Shown: positions 8,584 to 18,310, counted from the first letter of the stretch. The stretch: 64,000 bases of DNA from Pseudomonadota bacterium (GCA_040752895.1 JBFMHN010000001.1:598848-662847), one strand, 5' to 3'. Numbers and translations are program-made. Notes: generated by a model not told the origin, from the letters alone.

Positions 8584-10711
8584 GACTGTTTCCCCTATGT
8601 TTTCTTCTCGAGTACTTGTTGGAGTTTCTTGGACAATTCAGCCATGCTATAAGGCTTGCCAATGAAACCGTATCGGGGGTTATAATCCGACCGTTTACTG
8701 CAGCAGAATCCGCATAACCTGAACAGAATAGTATCCTCAGATGTGGCCAACGTTTCTGCGCCTCCGCCGCCAACGCAACGCCACTCATACCGCCTGGCAT
8801 GATGACGTCAGTGAATAACACGTCGATACGATCATGCTTTTCCAAGAGTTCCAACGCCTGCTGGGCATTTTCTGCATGGATTACATGGCAGTTTAGGGCT
8901 TTCAACATCGAAATCCCAATCTCGCGAACATCGGGATTGTCGTCCACGATAAGAACCGTCATAGAATCATGCACAAACGATCTGGAAAATTCCCCGCTCG
9001 CATCCTGTTGCTCGGTTTCATGAGAAGCAATTAATGGTAAGTACATGCGAACGGTAGCGCCATGTCCTTCCTCACTATAAATACTTACGTGCCCGCCGGA
9101 TTGCTTGATAAAACCATAGACCATGCTGAGTCCGAGGCCTGTTCCTTTATCTTTTTCTTTGGTTGTAAAGAATGGCTCGAAGACATGCTCCAAAACGCCA
9201 GCAGACATTCCGGTACCGGTATCGGAGACGGATACCATGACATAATCACCCGGCTTCGTGTCGGCATAACAAGCGGCATAATTTTCGTCGAGATATTTGT
9301 GGCCGATTTCAATCGTGAGCTTGCCACCATTGGGCATCGCATCACGAGCATTAATAGCCAAGTTGAGTAGAGCATTCTCAAATTCTGACTCATCGATGTT
9401 AGCCCACCATTGACCATGAGAAGCCGCTGACTCGAATTCGATTGCTTCGCCGAGGGTGCGACGTAGCATCTCATCCATGCCAGATACCAGCGCGCCGACG
9501 TTACACGTCTTCTGTTCCAGCACCTGCTGGCGCGAGAACGCGAGCAGCCTATGTGTCAAGGCAGCCCCACGCTCGGCAGCTTGGCGCACAATTTGAACGC
9601 GCTTTTGAAGCTGTTCGTCGACAGGCGTTGCTCTCTCAAGCAATTCAAGATTTCCAAGGATCACGGTAAGCAGATTATTGAAATCGTGAGCGACACCACC
9701 CGCGAGATGCCCAATCGCTTCCAGTTTCTGTGCCTGACGGAGTTGCCGCTCTATTGCCTTCAGAGATGAAAGGTCCCGTACGACGCCGACGAATGCGCGG
9801 TGAGCACTAGCACTCATTTCGTTCACGCCCACTTGCATCGGGAACGTCGTTCCATCCTTGCGCCGCCCCTCAACCTCGCGCGGCCCCTTGCCGATGATCT
9901 TCCCAACTCCGGTATGGATGTACGTGGTGAGGTAAGTGTCATGCTGGCTATGGTACGGTTCTGGCATCAGCATATTGACGTTCTTTTCGACCACTTCGTC
10001 AGCCGTGTAGCCGAAGATGCTTTGTGCGGTTAGATTGATCGATTCAATAATGCCTCGTTCATCGATCGTGATGATTCCCTCGGTCACACTATCGACGATT
10101 ATGCGATACTTCTCTTCCGACGTGCGAACGCGGCCTTCCAAAAGATGAGCGTATTCCTCTATCTTGGCTTTGGCGGATGCCAATTCCTCCTTGCTTTTTT
10201 CAAGATCCAAATTGGTTTGAACAATGTCCTCAAAGGTGGAGATCAACAGATCCAATATCTGTTCCTTCTCGGCTCCAATGGCGAACGTCTTACCAAAGAA
10301 TTCGATCTCAACGCCAACCCGGAGTTTTCCTCGCATGCGCAGCTCCTTGTTGTGAAGGATCATGCGAATACGGTTGATCAGCCGGTCTGGGTCATACGGC
10401 TTGGTGTAGAAGTTGTCGGCGCCGTACTCCAAACCCCGAAAAATGTCCATCGGGTCCTTGCGGGTGGTGAGCAGAATGACGGGAATGTTTTTCCACGCCG
10501 GCTCAGCCTTGATATTGCGGCAGAGATCGTAACCTGATAACCCGGGCATGACGATGTCAGAAATTACTATGTCGAACGATAATTCGGCAAGACGCGCGAG
10601 GGCCGCCTCGGCGTTGACGGCAACCTCGGCATCGAAGCCTTCTTCATCGAGAATCAACCTCAGTTGTTCGGCCTGAGTCGGGCTATCTTCAACGATTAGA
10701 ATGCGGGCCAT
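8552..10711 (-). CDS. Hybrid sensor kinase REC-PAS-HisKA-HATPase-REC with C-terminal frameshift
   Basis: The protein of 719 residues starts MARILIVEDSPTQ with AGGAGGG upstream; a longer in-frame start at 10750 lies within cheB. Order: receiver (1-125, IVISDIVMPG), coiled-coil linker, PAS (about 205-320), HisKA (GHLAGGVAHDFNNLLTVI), HATPase (LNLAINARDAMPNGG, DTGTGM, KGTGLGLSMVYG) and a C-terminal receiver (VLIVDDNPD, LFTDVIMPG). After GYADSAAV the frame is lost: the other frame continues KRSDYNPRYGFIGKPYSMAE and stops at 8597-8595. One extra A in the AAA run (8694-8696) would restore it. As read, the last receiver lacks its conserved lysine and ends in an unrelated tail overlapping the EAL gene. 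It has no membrane segment; its input is probably CheA phosphotransfer to the first receiver. Confidence 0.85.
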   Translation of the reverse strand: MARILIVEDSPTQAEQLRLILDEEGFDAEVAVNAEAALARLAELSFDIVISDIVMPGLSGYDLCRNIKAEPAWKNIPVILLTTRKDPMDIFRGLEYGADNFYTKPYDPDRLINRIRMILHNKELRMRGKLRVGVEIEFFGKTFAIGAEKEQILDLLISTFEDIVQTNLDLEKSKEELASAKAKIEEYAHLLEGRVRTSEEKYRIIVDSVTEGIITIDERGIIESINLTAQSIFGYTADEVVEKNVNMLMPEPYHSQHDTYLTTYIHTGVGKIIGKGPREVEGRRKDGTTFPMQVGVNEMSASAHRAFVGVVRDLSSLKAIERQLRQAQKLEAIGHLAGGVAHDFNNLLTVILGNLELLERATPVDEQLQKRVQIVRQAAERGAALTHRLLAFSRQQVLEQKTCNVGALVSGMDEMLRRTLGEAIEFESAASHGQWWANIDESEFENALLNLAINARDAMPNGGKLTIEIGHKYLDENYAACYADTKPGDYVMVSVSDTGTGMSAGVLEHVFEPFFTTKEKDKGTGLGLSMVYGFIKQSGGHVSIYSEEGHGATVRMYLPLIASHETEQQDASGEFSRSFVHDSMTVLIVDDNPDVREIGISMLKALNCHVIHAENAQQALELLEKHDRIDVLFTDVIMPGGMSGVALAAEAQKRWPHLRILFCSGYADSAAVNGRIITPDTVSLASLIAWLNCPRNSNKYSRRKHRGNSRDRKTPSHYR

Positions 10712-11774
10712 GGGGACCCTCCTCGTTTTTGGTTGTCCTCGTATCTGCAACCATTGCCGTCAACCACTCTCCGATCGAGTATACTGGCAAAACGTTGTCA
10801 ACCAATCCCTGAGCGATCGCGGCCCCTGGCATGCCGAAGACGATGGAACTCGACTCGTCTTGCGCCACCACGCGGCCGCCGGTGGTTCTAACGGCGCGCA
10901 AGCCTTCAACCCCATCCTGGCCCATGCCCGTTAGAATCACGGCCACTGCGGAAGGGCCAAAAACTTTCCCGACTGACTCGAATAAATAGGTCGCCGAAGG
11001 ACGGAATCCATTGATCGGGCGGGCGTCATCGAGCTTGATTCGGGAGTTGGGACTAACGCCCATGTGGGCACCATCCCCGGCTAGGTAGACGGTGGAAGGA
11101 GCCAGTGGATCGCCGTTCTTTGCCACTTGAACCTTCAAAGCGCAGGCGGTATTCAGCCACGATGCCAAACCATCCACAAATCCGCCTGTGATGTGCTGCA
11201 CGATCAGGATCGGCACTGGAAATTGAGCCGGCAGATCCCCCAAAATACGTGCCAGCGCGGCTGGCCCACCCGTCGAGGCCGCGACCGCGATACCGCGGAC
11301 CTGGGCCGACGGCGGCGTGTTGGCTGCGCGCGGCGAACGCTGGGGAACTGCGCGCATCGGCCAATGACGTATGACCTTGACGCCGGCCATCGCCTTGACC
11401 GTTGAAATGAGATGCGCAATAGCTTCTTTAAAATGGGGAGAGTCCATTCCCGGAGGCTTCTCCAGCAAGGCAAGGGCCCCTGCGCATAGCGCGTTCATGG
11501 AGATCTTGACATCGCGCACGTCTACGCTGGCCGAAATAATAACAATTGGCGTTGGCGTCTCGATCATAATCCGTTTGGTCGCCTCGAAGCCGTCGAGCTC
11601 AGGCATGTTGACGTCCATGGTGACGACGTCAGGCCGCAAACGCTTGACCTGTTGGATCGCATCGCGGCCATTCTTTACCGTGCCGACAATTTCAATCTCC
11701 GGATCTGCACGAAGAACCGTGACCAGAAGCTCCCTGATGGTGACTGAATCTTCGGCGATGAGTACGCGGATCAT
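10689..11774 (-). CDS. cheB: Chemotaxis protein-glutamate methylesterase CheB
   Basis: Removes methyl groups from (and deamidates) receptor glutamates, closing the adaptation loop with CheR. It has 361 residues: receiver (1-120, acceptor D54 in VVTMDVNMPELDG) and methylesterase domain (about 165-350) with the catalytic serine in AVAASTGGP, histidine in IVQHI and aspartate in LTGMGQDGVEG. The linker contains no CheR-tethering motif that I recognise. The start lies 7 bases after the cheA stop, and the end overlaps the hybrid-kinase start by 23 bases. Equivalent to WspF in Wsp-type systems. Confidence 0.96.
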   Translation of the reverse strand: MIRVLIAEDSVTIRELLVTVLRADPEIEIVGTVKNGRDAIQQVKRLRPDVVTMDVNMPELDGFEATKRIMIETPTPIVIISASVDVRDVKISMNALCAGALALLEKPPGMDSPHFKEAIAHLISTVKAMAGVKVIRHWPMRAVPQRSPRAANTPPSAQVRGIAVAASTGGPAALARILGDLPAQFPVPILIVQHITGGFVDGLASWLNTACALKVQVAKNGDPLAPSTVYLAGDGAHMGVSPNSRIKLDDARPINGFRPSATYLFESVGKVFGPSAVAVILTGMGQDGVEGLRAVRTTGGRVVAQDESSSIVFGMPGAAIAQGLVDNVLPVYSIGEWLTAMVADTRTTKNEEGPHGPHSNR

Positions 11775-11781
11775 CCAAGCC

Positions 11782-14067
11782 TCATATAAGCTCTTCGATG
11801 GCCTGGATCAGCTTTGTCTGATCGAATGCACTCTTCAAAAGATAAGCGTCGGCGCCGGCATCTAACCCACGCATCTTGTCCTGTTCGGTCTCCATTGCCG
11901 TGACAAGAATCACTGGCAGGTTTTGAAGACGCTTGGAGTTCCGGATCGCCTCCGTCAATCCGAAGCCATCCATGCGCGGCATTTCGACATCGGTCACCAC
12001 TAGGTCCGCCCCCTTCTCTTGCAGGAGTTGCCACGCCCCCATCCCGTCAGAGGCGTCCAACACCTCGTAGCCAGCGGCCTCCAGGATGCTTTTCATGAGC
12101 GTCCGCGTAGTCACGGAGTCGTCCACGACGAGCAAGCGTTTCTTCGCTTCGAACGGACGGCTGGCGAGAGCATCCGAAAGTGCATGAGTGGCCATGTGTC
12201 CGAGGGCAGTGTGCAGGAGGTCGGCGGCATTGAGGATTAGTGCGATTCGCCCCGTCGGCAGGATCGTCGCCCCGGCTATGTTGTTTACGTGCTGCAGTCG
12301 CGGGCCGAGATCTTTTACCACCACTTCCTGCTCTGCAAGCAATTCATCAACCGTGAAGGCGGCGTGCTTGGCGTCTACTCCGAGGACGACGACTAACGCT
12401 TTGCCGTCGACATATGCCGCCTCGTGCGTCTGCTGCCCTAGAATATCCGCCAGGCGAAACACCGGCACGGGAGCACCATCAAAGACCAAGACATCGCGTC
12501 CCTCTATTGTCCGCAGATCACCTACCTCGACGCGGCGCAGACCGCGAACTGCGGCGCTGTCGAACGCATATGTCTGCCCCTCGGCCCTCACCAGCAAGGC
12601 TGGCAGCCTGGTTAAGGTCAGCGGCACGGTCAAAACAACACGGCTGCCACGCCTAGGCTCGAAGACAACATCGTAGCTGCCCCGCTGCGATTCAGCGGCC
12701 GTCTTGACCACGTCGAGGCCGACGCCCCGTCCGGAGATTTCGGTGAGGATCGGGGACGTCGTGAAACCGTGTGTAAAGGCAAGACGCGCGATCGCGCGAT
12801 CATCTTCAGGCAGCGGCAGACCCCGCTTTTGCGCTTGCGCGCGGATGGCTTCGATATCGAAACCACGACCATCGTCAGCGACGGTGATCTCGACCCGTCC
12901 TTGACGAAGCGCCGCGGTCAAAGTAATCTGACCGCGTGCGGCTTTTCCGGCGACGACTCGCGCTGCCGGAGGTTCGATGCCATGGTCGACCGCGTTCCGC
13001 ACCAGATGTAGAAGCGCATCCTTAATCGCCGCGACGACCGAGCGATCGATTTCGATCTCTCCGCCTTCGACGGCAAGATCGACTTCCTTGCCAGTTTCCT
13101 TGGCGAGGTCGCGTGCTGCACGATCGAGTCCCTCGCAAGCCTCGGCGAACGGCACCATCCGCGCCCGCATCACTTCCCTTTCCAGGGGCGCCGCAACCTG
13201 GTCAAGCGCCTTGCGATCAGCCGCGAAGTCAGCCGCCAAATGTTCCGTTTGTCGCATTAGCCACAGCAGGTTCTCCTTGCCTTGTTCCAGCATTCGCATC
13301 ACCGAAAGGGAGGCCTGGGGGGTACCCGAGGATATATCTCCATGGCCATTATGGCGCCACGACCCGCGCATTGACTTCTCGACAGCCTGCCATTCCGACT
13401 GCCATCGCTTCAACATGTCTATGAGGTGCTCTAGGTCCGCGTCGCGATCCGCGGTTCGACTTCGAGCGACGCGCAATTCCCCGCCGAGTGTGATCAATCG
13501 GTTGAGCCTGGCCGAGGGAATACGCACGAATGCTTCTCTTGCTTCTCTCGTTGAAATTTCCGCTGCCTCACTGATCGGAGCCCCGCCAACGGACGGCGGT
13601 GCAGCTATACTCTCGCCAGCCGTGGTCACGAGAGCCACGTCGGACGGCTGCGAGGCCGGAACCGGGCTGGCGCAAGCAGCCTGCAATCTGGGCAGCAGTG
13701 CCATAAGCGGGCTTTTCGAGACGTCTTTTCCACCCCCAAGCCGTTGGCCCATATCCTTGATGGCATCGGCCGTCGCGAACAAAAGCTCGAACAGCTTCGC
13801 GTCGATATTGATGGCGCCGTCCCGGGCGGCGGCAAAGATTGATTCGAGGTGGTGGCCGACGGTCTCAAGCACGTCGACGTTTACTGACCGCGCCGCCCCC
13901 TTCAGGCTGTGGCCGGTACGGAACAGATTCTTGAAAACTTCCATCCGGACGGACATGTCCGACTCCCGTTCGAGAATTAGGAGATTCCGGTCGAGCGCCT
14001 GCACGTGCTCTTCGAGTTCGCCAAGGAACGTCTTTAGCAGCCGACGGACGAGCGTGTTTTTGTCCAT
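11782..14067 (-). CDS. cheA: CheA histidine kinase with C-terminal receiver (CheA-REC, WspE/FrzE type)
   Basis: The protein of 761 residues has an N-terminal Hpt domain with the phosphorylatable histidine in GHSLKGAARSV, a linker, a dimerisation region and a HATPase domain (LVRNAVDHGIEPP, VADDGRGFD, HGFTTSP, SGRGVGLDVVK). A CheW-like coupling domain follows (about 480-610, PLTLTRLPALLV), then a receiver (about 635-757, RLLVVDDSVTTR, LVVTDVEMPRMDG, K in LLKSAF). The fused receiver is typical of alternative-function chemosensory systems, where it acts as a phosphate sink or output. The start at 14067 is preferred; one at 14085 would overlap the receptor gene stop. Confidence 0.94.
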   Translation of the reverse strand: MDKNTLVRRLLKTFLGELEEHVQALDRNLLILERESDMSVRMEVFKNLFRTGHSLKGAARSVNVDVLETVGHHLESIFAAARDGAINIDAKLFELLFATADAIKDMGQRLGGGKDVSKSPLMALLPRLQAACASPVPASQPSDVALVTTAGESIAAPPSVGGAPISEAAEISTREAREAFVRIPSARLNRLITLGGELRVARSRTADRDADLEHLIDMLKRWQSEWQAVEKSMRGSWRHNGHGDISSGTPQASLSVMRMLEQGKENLLWLMRQTEHLAADFAADRKALDQVAAPLEREVMRARMVPFAEACEGLDRAARDLAKETGKEVDLAVEGGEIEIDRSVVAAIKDALLHLVRNAVDHGIEPPAARVVAGKAARGQITLTAALRQGRVEITVADDGRGFDIEAIRAQAQKRGLPLPEDDRAIARLAFTHGFTTSPILTEISGRGVGLDVVKTAAESQRGSYDVVFEPRRGSRVVLTVPLTLTRLPALLVRAEGQTYAFDSAAVRGLRRVEVGDLRTIEGRDVLVFDGAPVPVFRLADILGQQTHEAAYVDGKALVVVLGVDAKHAAFTVDELLAEQEVVVKDLGPRLQHVNNIAGATILPTGRIALILNAADLLHTALGHMATHALSDALASRPFEAKKRLLVVDDSVTTRTLMKSILEAAGYEVLDASDGMGAWQLLQEKGADLVVTDVEMPRMDGFGLTEAIRNSKRLQNLPVILVTAMETEQDKMRGLDAGADAYLLKSAFDQTKLIQAIEELI

Positions 14068-14075
14068 TTTGGAAC

Positions 14076-15674
14076 CTACCCCCAACCAGCAATCAATTCC
14101 TTGAGCTTGGCACCGAGAGCATTCAGGTCCTGAGCCGCGCGCTCGGCCTGCTTGGTTGCTGCGGTGCTTTGGGTGGTGGCCTGACTGATGTCGTGCATCG
14201 CCTGCTGGACCTGACTCATGCCGGTCGCCTGCTGGACCGCCGAGGCGGTGATCTGGTTCGCCGCCGTCGCCGCCTCGTCGATAGTCACGGCCAACGTGCG
14301 GATGGTCTCGCCCGCACGGGTGACTGTTTTGATGGTGGCGTTGACGCTCTTGCTTCCTTCCTCGGTCACCATCACCGCGTTGTTCGTCGCCTTCTGGATC
14401 TCGCTCAGGATCTGACGCACCTGTGCCGTCGCCTTCTTCGCCTGGTCGGCGAGGTCCTTGATCTCGCGCGCCACCACGGTGAAACCCGCCCCCTGTTCCC
14501 CGGCCCGTGCTGCCTCGATGCCGGCATTTAGCGCCAGCAGGTTCGTCTGCTCAGCAACATCGTTGACCGAGGCGATGATCTCGCCGATCGCCTGCGCCCG
14601 CTCGGCCAGCGCCAGGATGTTCTCGGCGATCGATTCCGTCTGCTCCTTCACCGTCGCCATCGCGGCCACCGACTCCTCGACCGCCTGTCGCCCCGTCTTG
14701 CCGATCTCCGCCGCGCGCTGGGCCGACTCCGCCACCGCCTTCGCCCGTTGTGCCGCCTGCTTGGACGTCTGCTGCACCTCATCCACCGTGCTCACGGTCT
14801 CCGCCACCGCCGCCGCCTGTTCCTGGGCGCTTGAAGCCTGCTGCGTCGTGCCCGCCAGAAGCTCCGAAGATGCGGACGCCAAGCTGTTCCCGGTCTCCGC
14901 GATGGCGCTCAGAAGCTTTCGCAGGTTCCCAGTCATGGCATTGAACGTGCTCGCGAGCACGGCGACTTCGTCGCTGCCCTCTACCCTGGCTTCCAGCGAC
15001 AAGTCGCCGGCACCGATTCCGCTGGCGGTGGACGCCAGCGCGCGGACCCGCCCGGCGATGTTTCTGGCAAGCCACAAAATGCCCCCCAGGACAACGATAA
15101 CAACGGCCACAAGGAAATATTGGATATTCGCAAACTGACCGACTCTTTCCTCCGAAAGCTTTTGGTATGTCGAGACGGAGTCGTCCAGCTCTTTCCCGAA
15201 TGCACCAACAGCCCCCTCAATGTGCGCAAACATACGCTGTTTCTCTTCTGCTGATGGAAGGTCGATCATCTGTTGGAGAAGGGGCCTTACCGTCGTGCGC
15301 CACGACTGTTCCCGATCGCGCAGCTCCGATAGAACGCGGTTGTCCCTGACCGGAAGGATCCCCAAACTCGGATCCCCCTGGATGAAGACTTGGGCGCGAC
15401 GATCGGTGCGTTCAATCACATCGCGAAGCGCCGCCGCAAGCTTAGCTTGCCTTTCGCCGGTTTCATCGGGGAGCCGATAGGCTAGGTACAGCATTTCGTT
15501 CGCTCTTTCCCGGTCCCGGCCGAGTTGACTTATGGCGGCAGCGTCACCCTTGATACCCGACAATGCATACAGATTGGCCCCCACGAGCATGAGGGACACG
15601 GCCAACATCACCAAAAAGACCCCCACTAGCTTTGCGCCAAGAGTTCGGGTCCAAGGAATATTTTTCTGCATCAT
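14076..15674 (-). CDS. Methyl-accepting chemotaxis protein
   Basis: Transmembrane receptor of 532 residues. TM1 is at about 14-33; the periplasmic region (about 34-183) is predicted mainly helical, of four-helix-bundle size; TM2 is at about 187-205; a HAMP domain follows (about 206-258, DEVAVLASTFNAM). The signalling coiled coil carries the conserved tip EQTNLLALNAGIEAARAGEQ followed by GFTVVAREIKDLADQ. Methylation-type glutamate/glutamine-rich helices flank the tip. There is no C-terminal CheR-binding pentapeptide. It is the only receptor in the operon (WspA position equivalent, although its order in the operon differs). Ligand unknown. Confidence 0.94.
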   Translation of the reverse strand: MMQKNIPWTRTLGAKLVGVFLVMLAVSLMLVGANLYALSGIKGDAAAISQLGRDRERANEMLYLAYRLPDETGERQAKLAAALRDVIERTDRRAQVFIQGDPSLGILPVRDNRVLSELRDREQSWRTTVRPLLQQMIDLPSAEEKQRMFAHIEGAVGAFGKELDDSVSTYQKLSEERVGQFANIQYFLVAVVIVVLGGILWLARNIAGRVRALASTASGIGAGDLSLEARVEGSDEVAVLASTFNAMTGNLRKLLSAIAETGNSLASASSELLAGTTQQASSAQEQAAAVAETVSTVDEVQQTSKQAAQRAKAVAESAQRAAEIGKTGRQAVEESVAAMATVKEQTESIAENILALAERAQAIGEIIASVNDVAEQTNLLALNAGIEAARAGEQGAGFTVVAREIKDLADQAKKATAQVRQILSEIQKATNNAVMVTEEGSKSVNATIKTVTRAGETIRTLAVTIDEAATAANQITASAVQQATGMSQVQQAMHDISQATTQSTAATKQAERAAQDLNALGAKLKELIAGWG

Positions 15675-15687
15675 CGCTCCTCTCGGA

Positions 15688-16314
15688 CTAAATGCCCGAT
15701 TCTTTTTCGTTTCCGATTATCAACCGTTGGTCTCCGAGCAAGGCCGCGCCATCGAGGATGATCAACGCTTCCCCGGTCACGCCCCGCAGGTAGGCACGGC
15801 CGATTCCTGACACCTCGTCGGGAACCGGCAGGATATCATTCACTGTCAACTCGATTTGACCATGTGCTTCATCAGCAAGAATACCGAACTCGACTTGCGT
15901 GGTTCCCAGCACGATGATGCGCGATAAGTCCGTCACCCCCTTTTGGGGAACGTTGAAGAACCGACGAAGGTCGACGACGGCAAGCGAGACACCGCGAAGG
16001 TTGGTAACGCCGACGATGAATTCGGGCGTTCCAGGAACGGGGGCGTAATCTGAAAAGCGAACAACCTCACGCACGAAGCGTGCCTCGATGGCGTAGCACT
16101 CCTTTCCCAGACCGAACAAAACAACATCAACGCCGACGCCCGGCGGTCGAGCTGGTGCCGGCACCTGCGATAACGCTCGGGCACGGGCATCCATAATTGC
16201 TTTCGCGCGCTCGGGCGAAGGATTCAGGGCTTCCTTCAAAGCTATTTCGGCCCGTTTCACGTGGGCGCGAACCGTCTGCCAGTCGATGGAACCGGTACGC
16301 TCTTTCGTGTTCAT
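15688..16314 (-). CDS. CheW-like coupling protein with N-terminal extension (WspD-like)
   Basis: A CheW domain occupies about residues 62-200 (LFGLGKECYAIEARFVREVV, then GVTNLRGVSLAVVDLRRFF). It is preceded by a roughly 60-residue helical extension rich in Ala, Arg and Pro. The extended form resembles the second CheW protein (WspD) of Wsp operons. It couples receptor and CheA. The start overlaps the end of the CheR gene by 4 bases (ATGA type), and it is followed after 13 bases by the receptor gene. Confidence 0.9.
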   Translation of the reverse strand: MNTKERTGSIDWQTVRAHVKRAEIALKEALNPSPERAKAIMDARARALSQVPAPARPPGVGVDVVLFGLGKECYAIEARFVREVVRFSDYAPVPGTPEFIVGVTNLRGVSLAVVDLRRFFNVPQKGVTDLSRIIVLGTTQVEFGILADEAHGQIELTVNDILPVPDEVSGIGRAYLRGVTGEALIILDGAALLGDQRLIIGNEKESGI

Positions 16315-17783
16315 CTGCTGGTCTCCAGAAGCGATTCTAGGACCTCTATCCGAGTCGCTGCTGCCGCCGCCAACCGTCCGGCTTTTTCACCATCGGACAG
16401 CGGCACAATTTCTTCCGGGGACCGTTGGGCCGCTATATCATAGGCGTTACGATAGGCGCGCACCGCCCCCTTGAAATTTCCGAGTCGTTGAAGCGTCGCG
16501 CCAAGAGTAAACCGTGCGACTGCCAACGATCGGTCCAGGTAGAGAACGCGTCGCAGAACACGGTCCGCCTCGCCATAGCGACCGAAGTTCATAAGGAGAA
16601 CCGCATGTAGATAGCCAATTTCTATAGCAGCAGGATACGTTGCAGCAGCCTCCGAGGCCATCTCAGTGGCCGTCTCGACATCACCAAGGTTAGCGAACGC
16701 GCGCACCTTGAGTGCGATCGCTGCGACATCTGTTCCCAGAGGATGTGTCAGTTCAATGACGCGGGCGTTGTCTCCCCGTGCAAGAGCTTCGCGAGCCTCG
16801 GCGAGTATGTTAGCCGACGATAGGGTGGAAAGACACTGCTCAGCAGGCGCAGCGGATATAGCCGCTGACAACTTGTTAGGCGTGGTGGCGAGGGGTGGAA
16901 CGACAAGATCGCTAACGGCAGGCGCGGCCGGAGGAATTACTAGCCGCCGAGTGGGGTTGGTAGGCTTTCGATAGATGACTCCGGACGGGGTCGTCAGAGT
17001 CTCGTAGGGGGCTTGCTCCGCGAGTGAAGGATCGGATGGGCCCGTAATCAGGAAGCCACCGTCGGCCAGGGACTCATAGAGATGCCGCGCGACGTAGCGG
17101 GTTGTCTTTGCGTCGAGATAAATGAGGACGTTACGGCAGAATACCAGATCCATACCCCAAGTATTTGTCGCGAACGTCGGGTAAACATTCTGCGCCAAGT
17201 TGAGATATGCGAACTCGACCCGTTGACGGAAGCGCTCAGCGAGCTCGAAGCGACCGCCCGAATGGCTAAGGTATTGGCCAACAAGACGCGCCCCGTCGCC
17301 TCTGAGCGACCAGACACCGTAAGCGGCCTTCCGAGCCCGGGCCAACGCCACTCGCGAAATGTCCGTGGCAAGAATTCGGGTTCGTTCAGAAAAGCCTTCC
17401 TCCTCGAATAGAATGGCGAGCGAGTAGGGCTCTTCTCCACTGGCGCAGCCAGCGCTCCAGACGCGAACGGTGTGTTCCGCGCCGCGCAACCGCCGCACTT
17501 CGGGAATGACGACTTCCCGGATAAAGGCGAAATGATCTGGTTCACGAAAAAAATATGTCTCCCCAATTGTAAGCTCGGCTATCAACTCGTCAAGCAAGAG
17601 TGAGTCCGCTTCAAGGCATTCAAGGCATTCTCCAGGGTCGGCAATCCCCGTCTTTGCCATGATCTTTCGAATGCCAGTTTCGATGTCGGAGTACCGGGCT
17701 GGTGAAAAAATAAGCCCCGTGCGAGCGCGTACCAAATCAGCTATCGCATTAAAGGTAGAATCAGCCGTAGCTACAGAATTCAT
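16311..17783 (-). CDS. cheR: Chemotaxis methyltransferase CheR with C-terminal TPR region (WspC-like)
   Basis: SAM-dependent methyltransferase that modifies receptor glutamates. It has 490 residues with the CheR all-helical N-domain (1-80, LTIGETYFFREPDHF) and the catalytic domain (about 85-270) with SAM-binding WSAGCASGEEPYSLA, ATDISRVAL and FCRNVLIYLD. A Pro/Ala linker is followed by TPR-like helices (about 330-470: LARGDNARVIELTHPLG, LMNFGRYGEADRVLRRVLYL). CheR-TPR fusions are characteristic of WspC and FrzF-type systems. The start overlaps the preceding cheW stop by 4 bases. Confidence 0.94.
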   Translation of the reverse strand: MNSVATADSTFNAIADLVRARTGLIFSPARYSDIETGIRKIMAKTGIADPGECLECLEADSLLLDELIAELTIGETYFFREPDHFAFIREVVIPEVRRLRGAEHTVRVWSAGCASGEEPYSLAILFEEEGFSERTRILATDISRVALARARKAAYGVWSLRGDGARLVGQYLSHSGGRFELAERFRQRVEFAYLNLAQNVYPTFATNTWGMDLVFCRNVLIYLDAKTTRYVARHLYESLADGGFLITGPSDPSLAEQAPYETLTTPSGVIYRKPTNPTRRLVIPPAAPAVSDLVVPPLATTPNKLSAAISAAPAEQCLSTLSSANILAEAREALARGDNARVIELTHPLGTDVAAIALKVRAFANLGDVETATEMASEAAATYPAAIEIGYLHAVLLMNFGRYGEADRVLRRVLYLDRSLAVARFTLGATLQRLGNFKGAVRAYRNAYDIAAQRSPEEIVPLSDGEKAGRLAAAAATRIEVLESLLETSR

Positions 17784-18310
17784 GGAACACCCGCTGAAGA
17801 ATTGTCGAGCGCCTCGTTAAGATCCCGGACTTCGGAATCGGCGAGAAATGTGCGCAGGTCATGAATCAGTACCAGGCCATCCAGAAGCTTCGCCACCCCG
17901 GCCAAATATTCCGTTTTTGACGTGATCGCCATCGCGGTTTCTATGTCTTTTGGATCCACGTCCTCAATGCCCAGAACTCGATCGACACGCAACGCGACCA
18001 AGCGCGAACCTGCCTGCGCCACGACAAGATGATCTGCCGGATGTGGAGGTTTTTCGGGCAGGCGGAACCGCTTGCGAACGTCCAATACCGGAATCACTGC
18101 GCCGCGGACATTGATAATGCCTTCGATGATGGGGGGTGCCTTCGGAAGCGGCACGATGCTTGGAACGCGGAAAAACCCCCGAGTGTCGGCCAAGGAAATG
18201 CCATAACGATGTCCACCGAGTTCAAAGACATTGATCTTGGTATACATCATGTCAGTCCATGATCGATCTTGCGTATCGAGATCGCTATCGTTAGTGGCGG
18301 GATCGCACAT
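17780..18310 (-). CDS. CheW coupling protein (WspB-like), first gene of the chemosensory operon
   Basis: CheW-fold protein of up to 176 residues: VFELGGHRYGISLADTRGFF, then IEGIINVRGAVIPVLDVRKR and LVALRVDRVLGIED are typical. It bridges the receptor and CheA. The first ATG (18310) has no clear ribosome-binding site; an internal start near 18250 (MMYTKINVF) would give a conventional CheW N-terminus and may be the real one. It overlaps cheR by 4 bases. The LapG-like gene ends 130 bases before this start, on the same strand. Confidence 0.88.
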   Translation of the reverse strand: MCDPATNDSDLDTQDRSWTDMMYTKINVFELGGHRYGISLADTRGFFRVPSIVPLPKAPPIIEGIINVRGAVIPVLDVRKRFRLPEKPPHPADHLVVAQAGSRLVALRVDRVLGIEDVDPKDIETAMAITSKTEYLAGVAKLLDGLVLIHDLRTFLADSEVRDLNEALDNSSAGVP

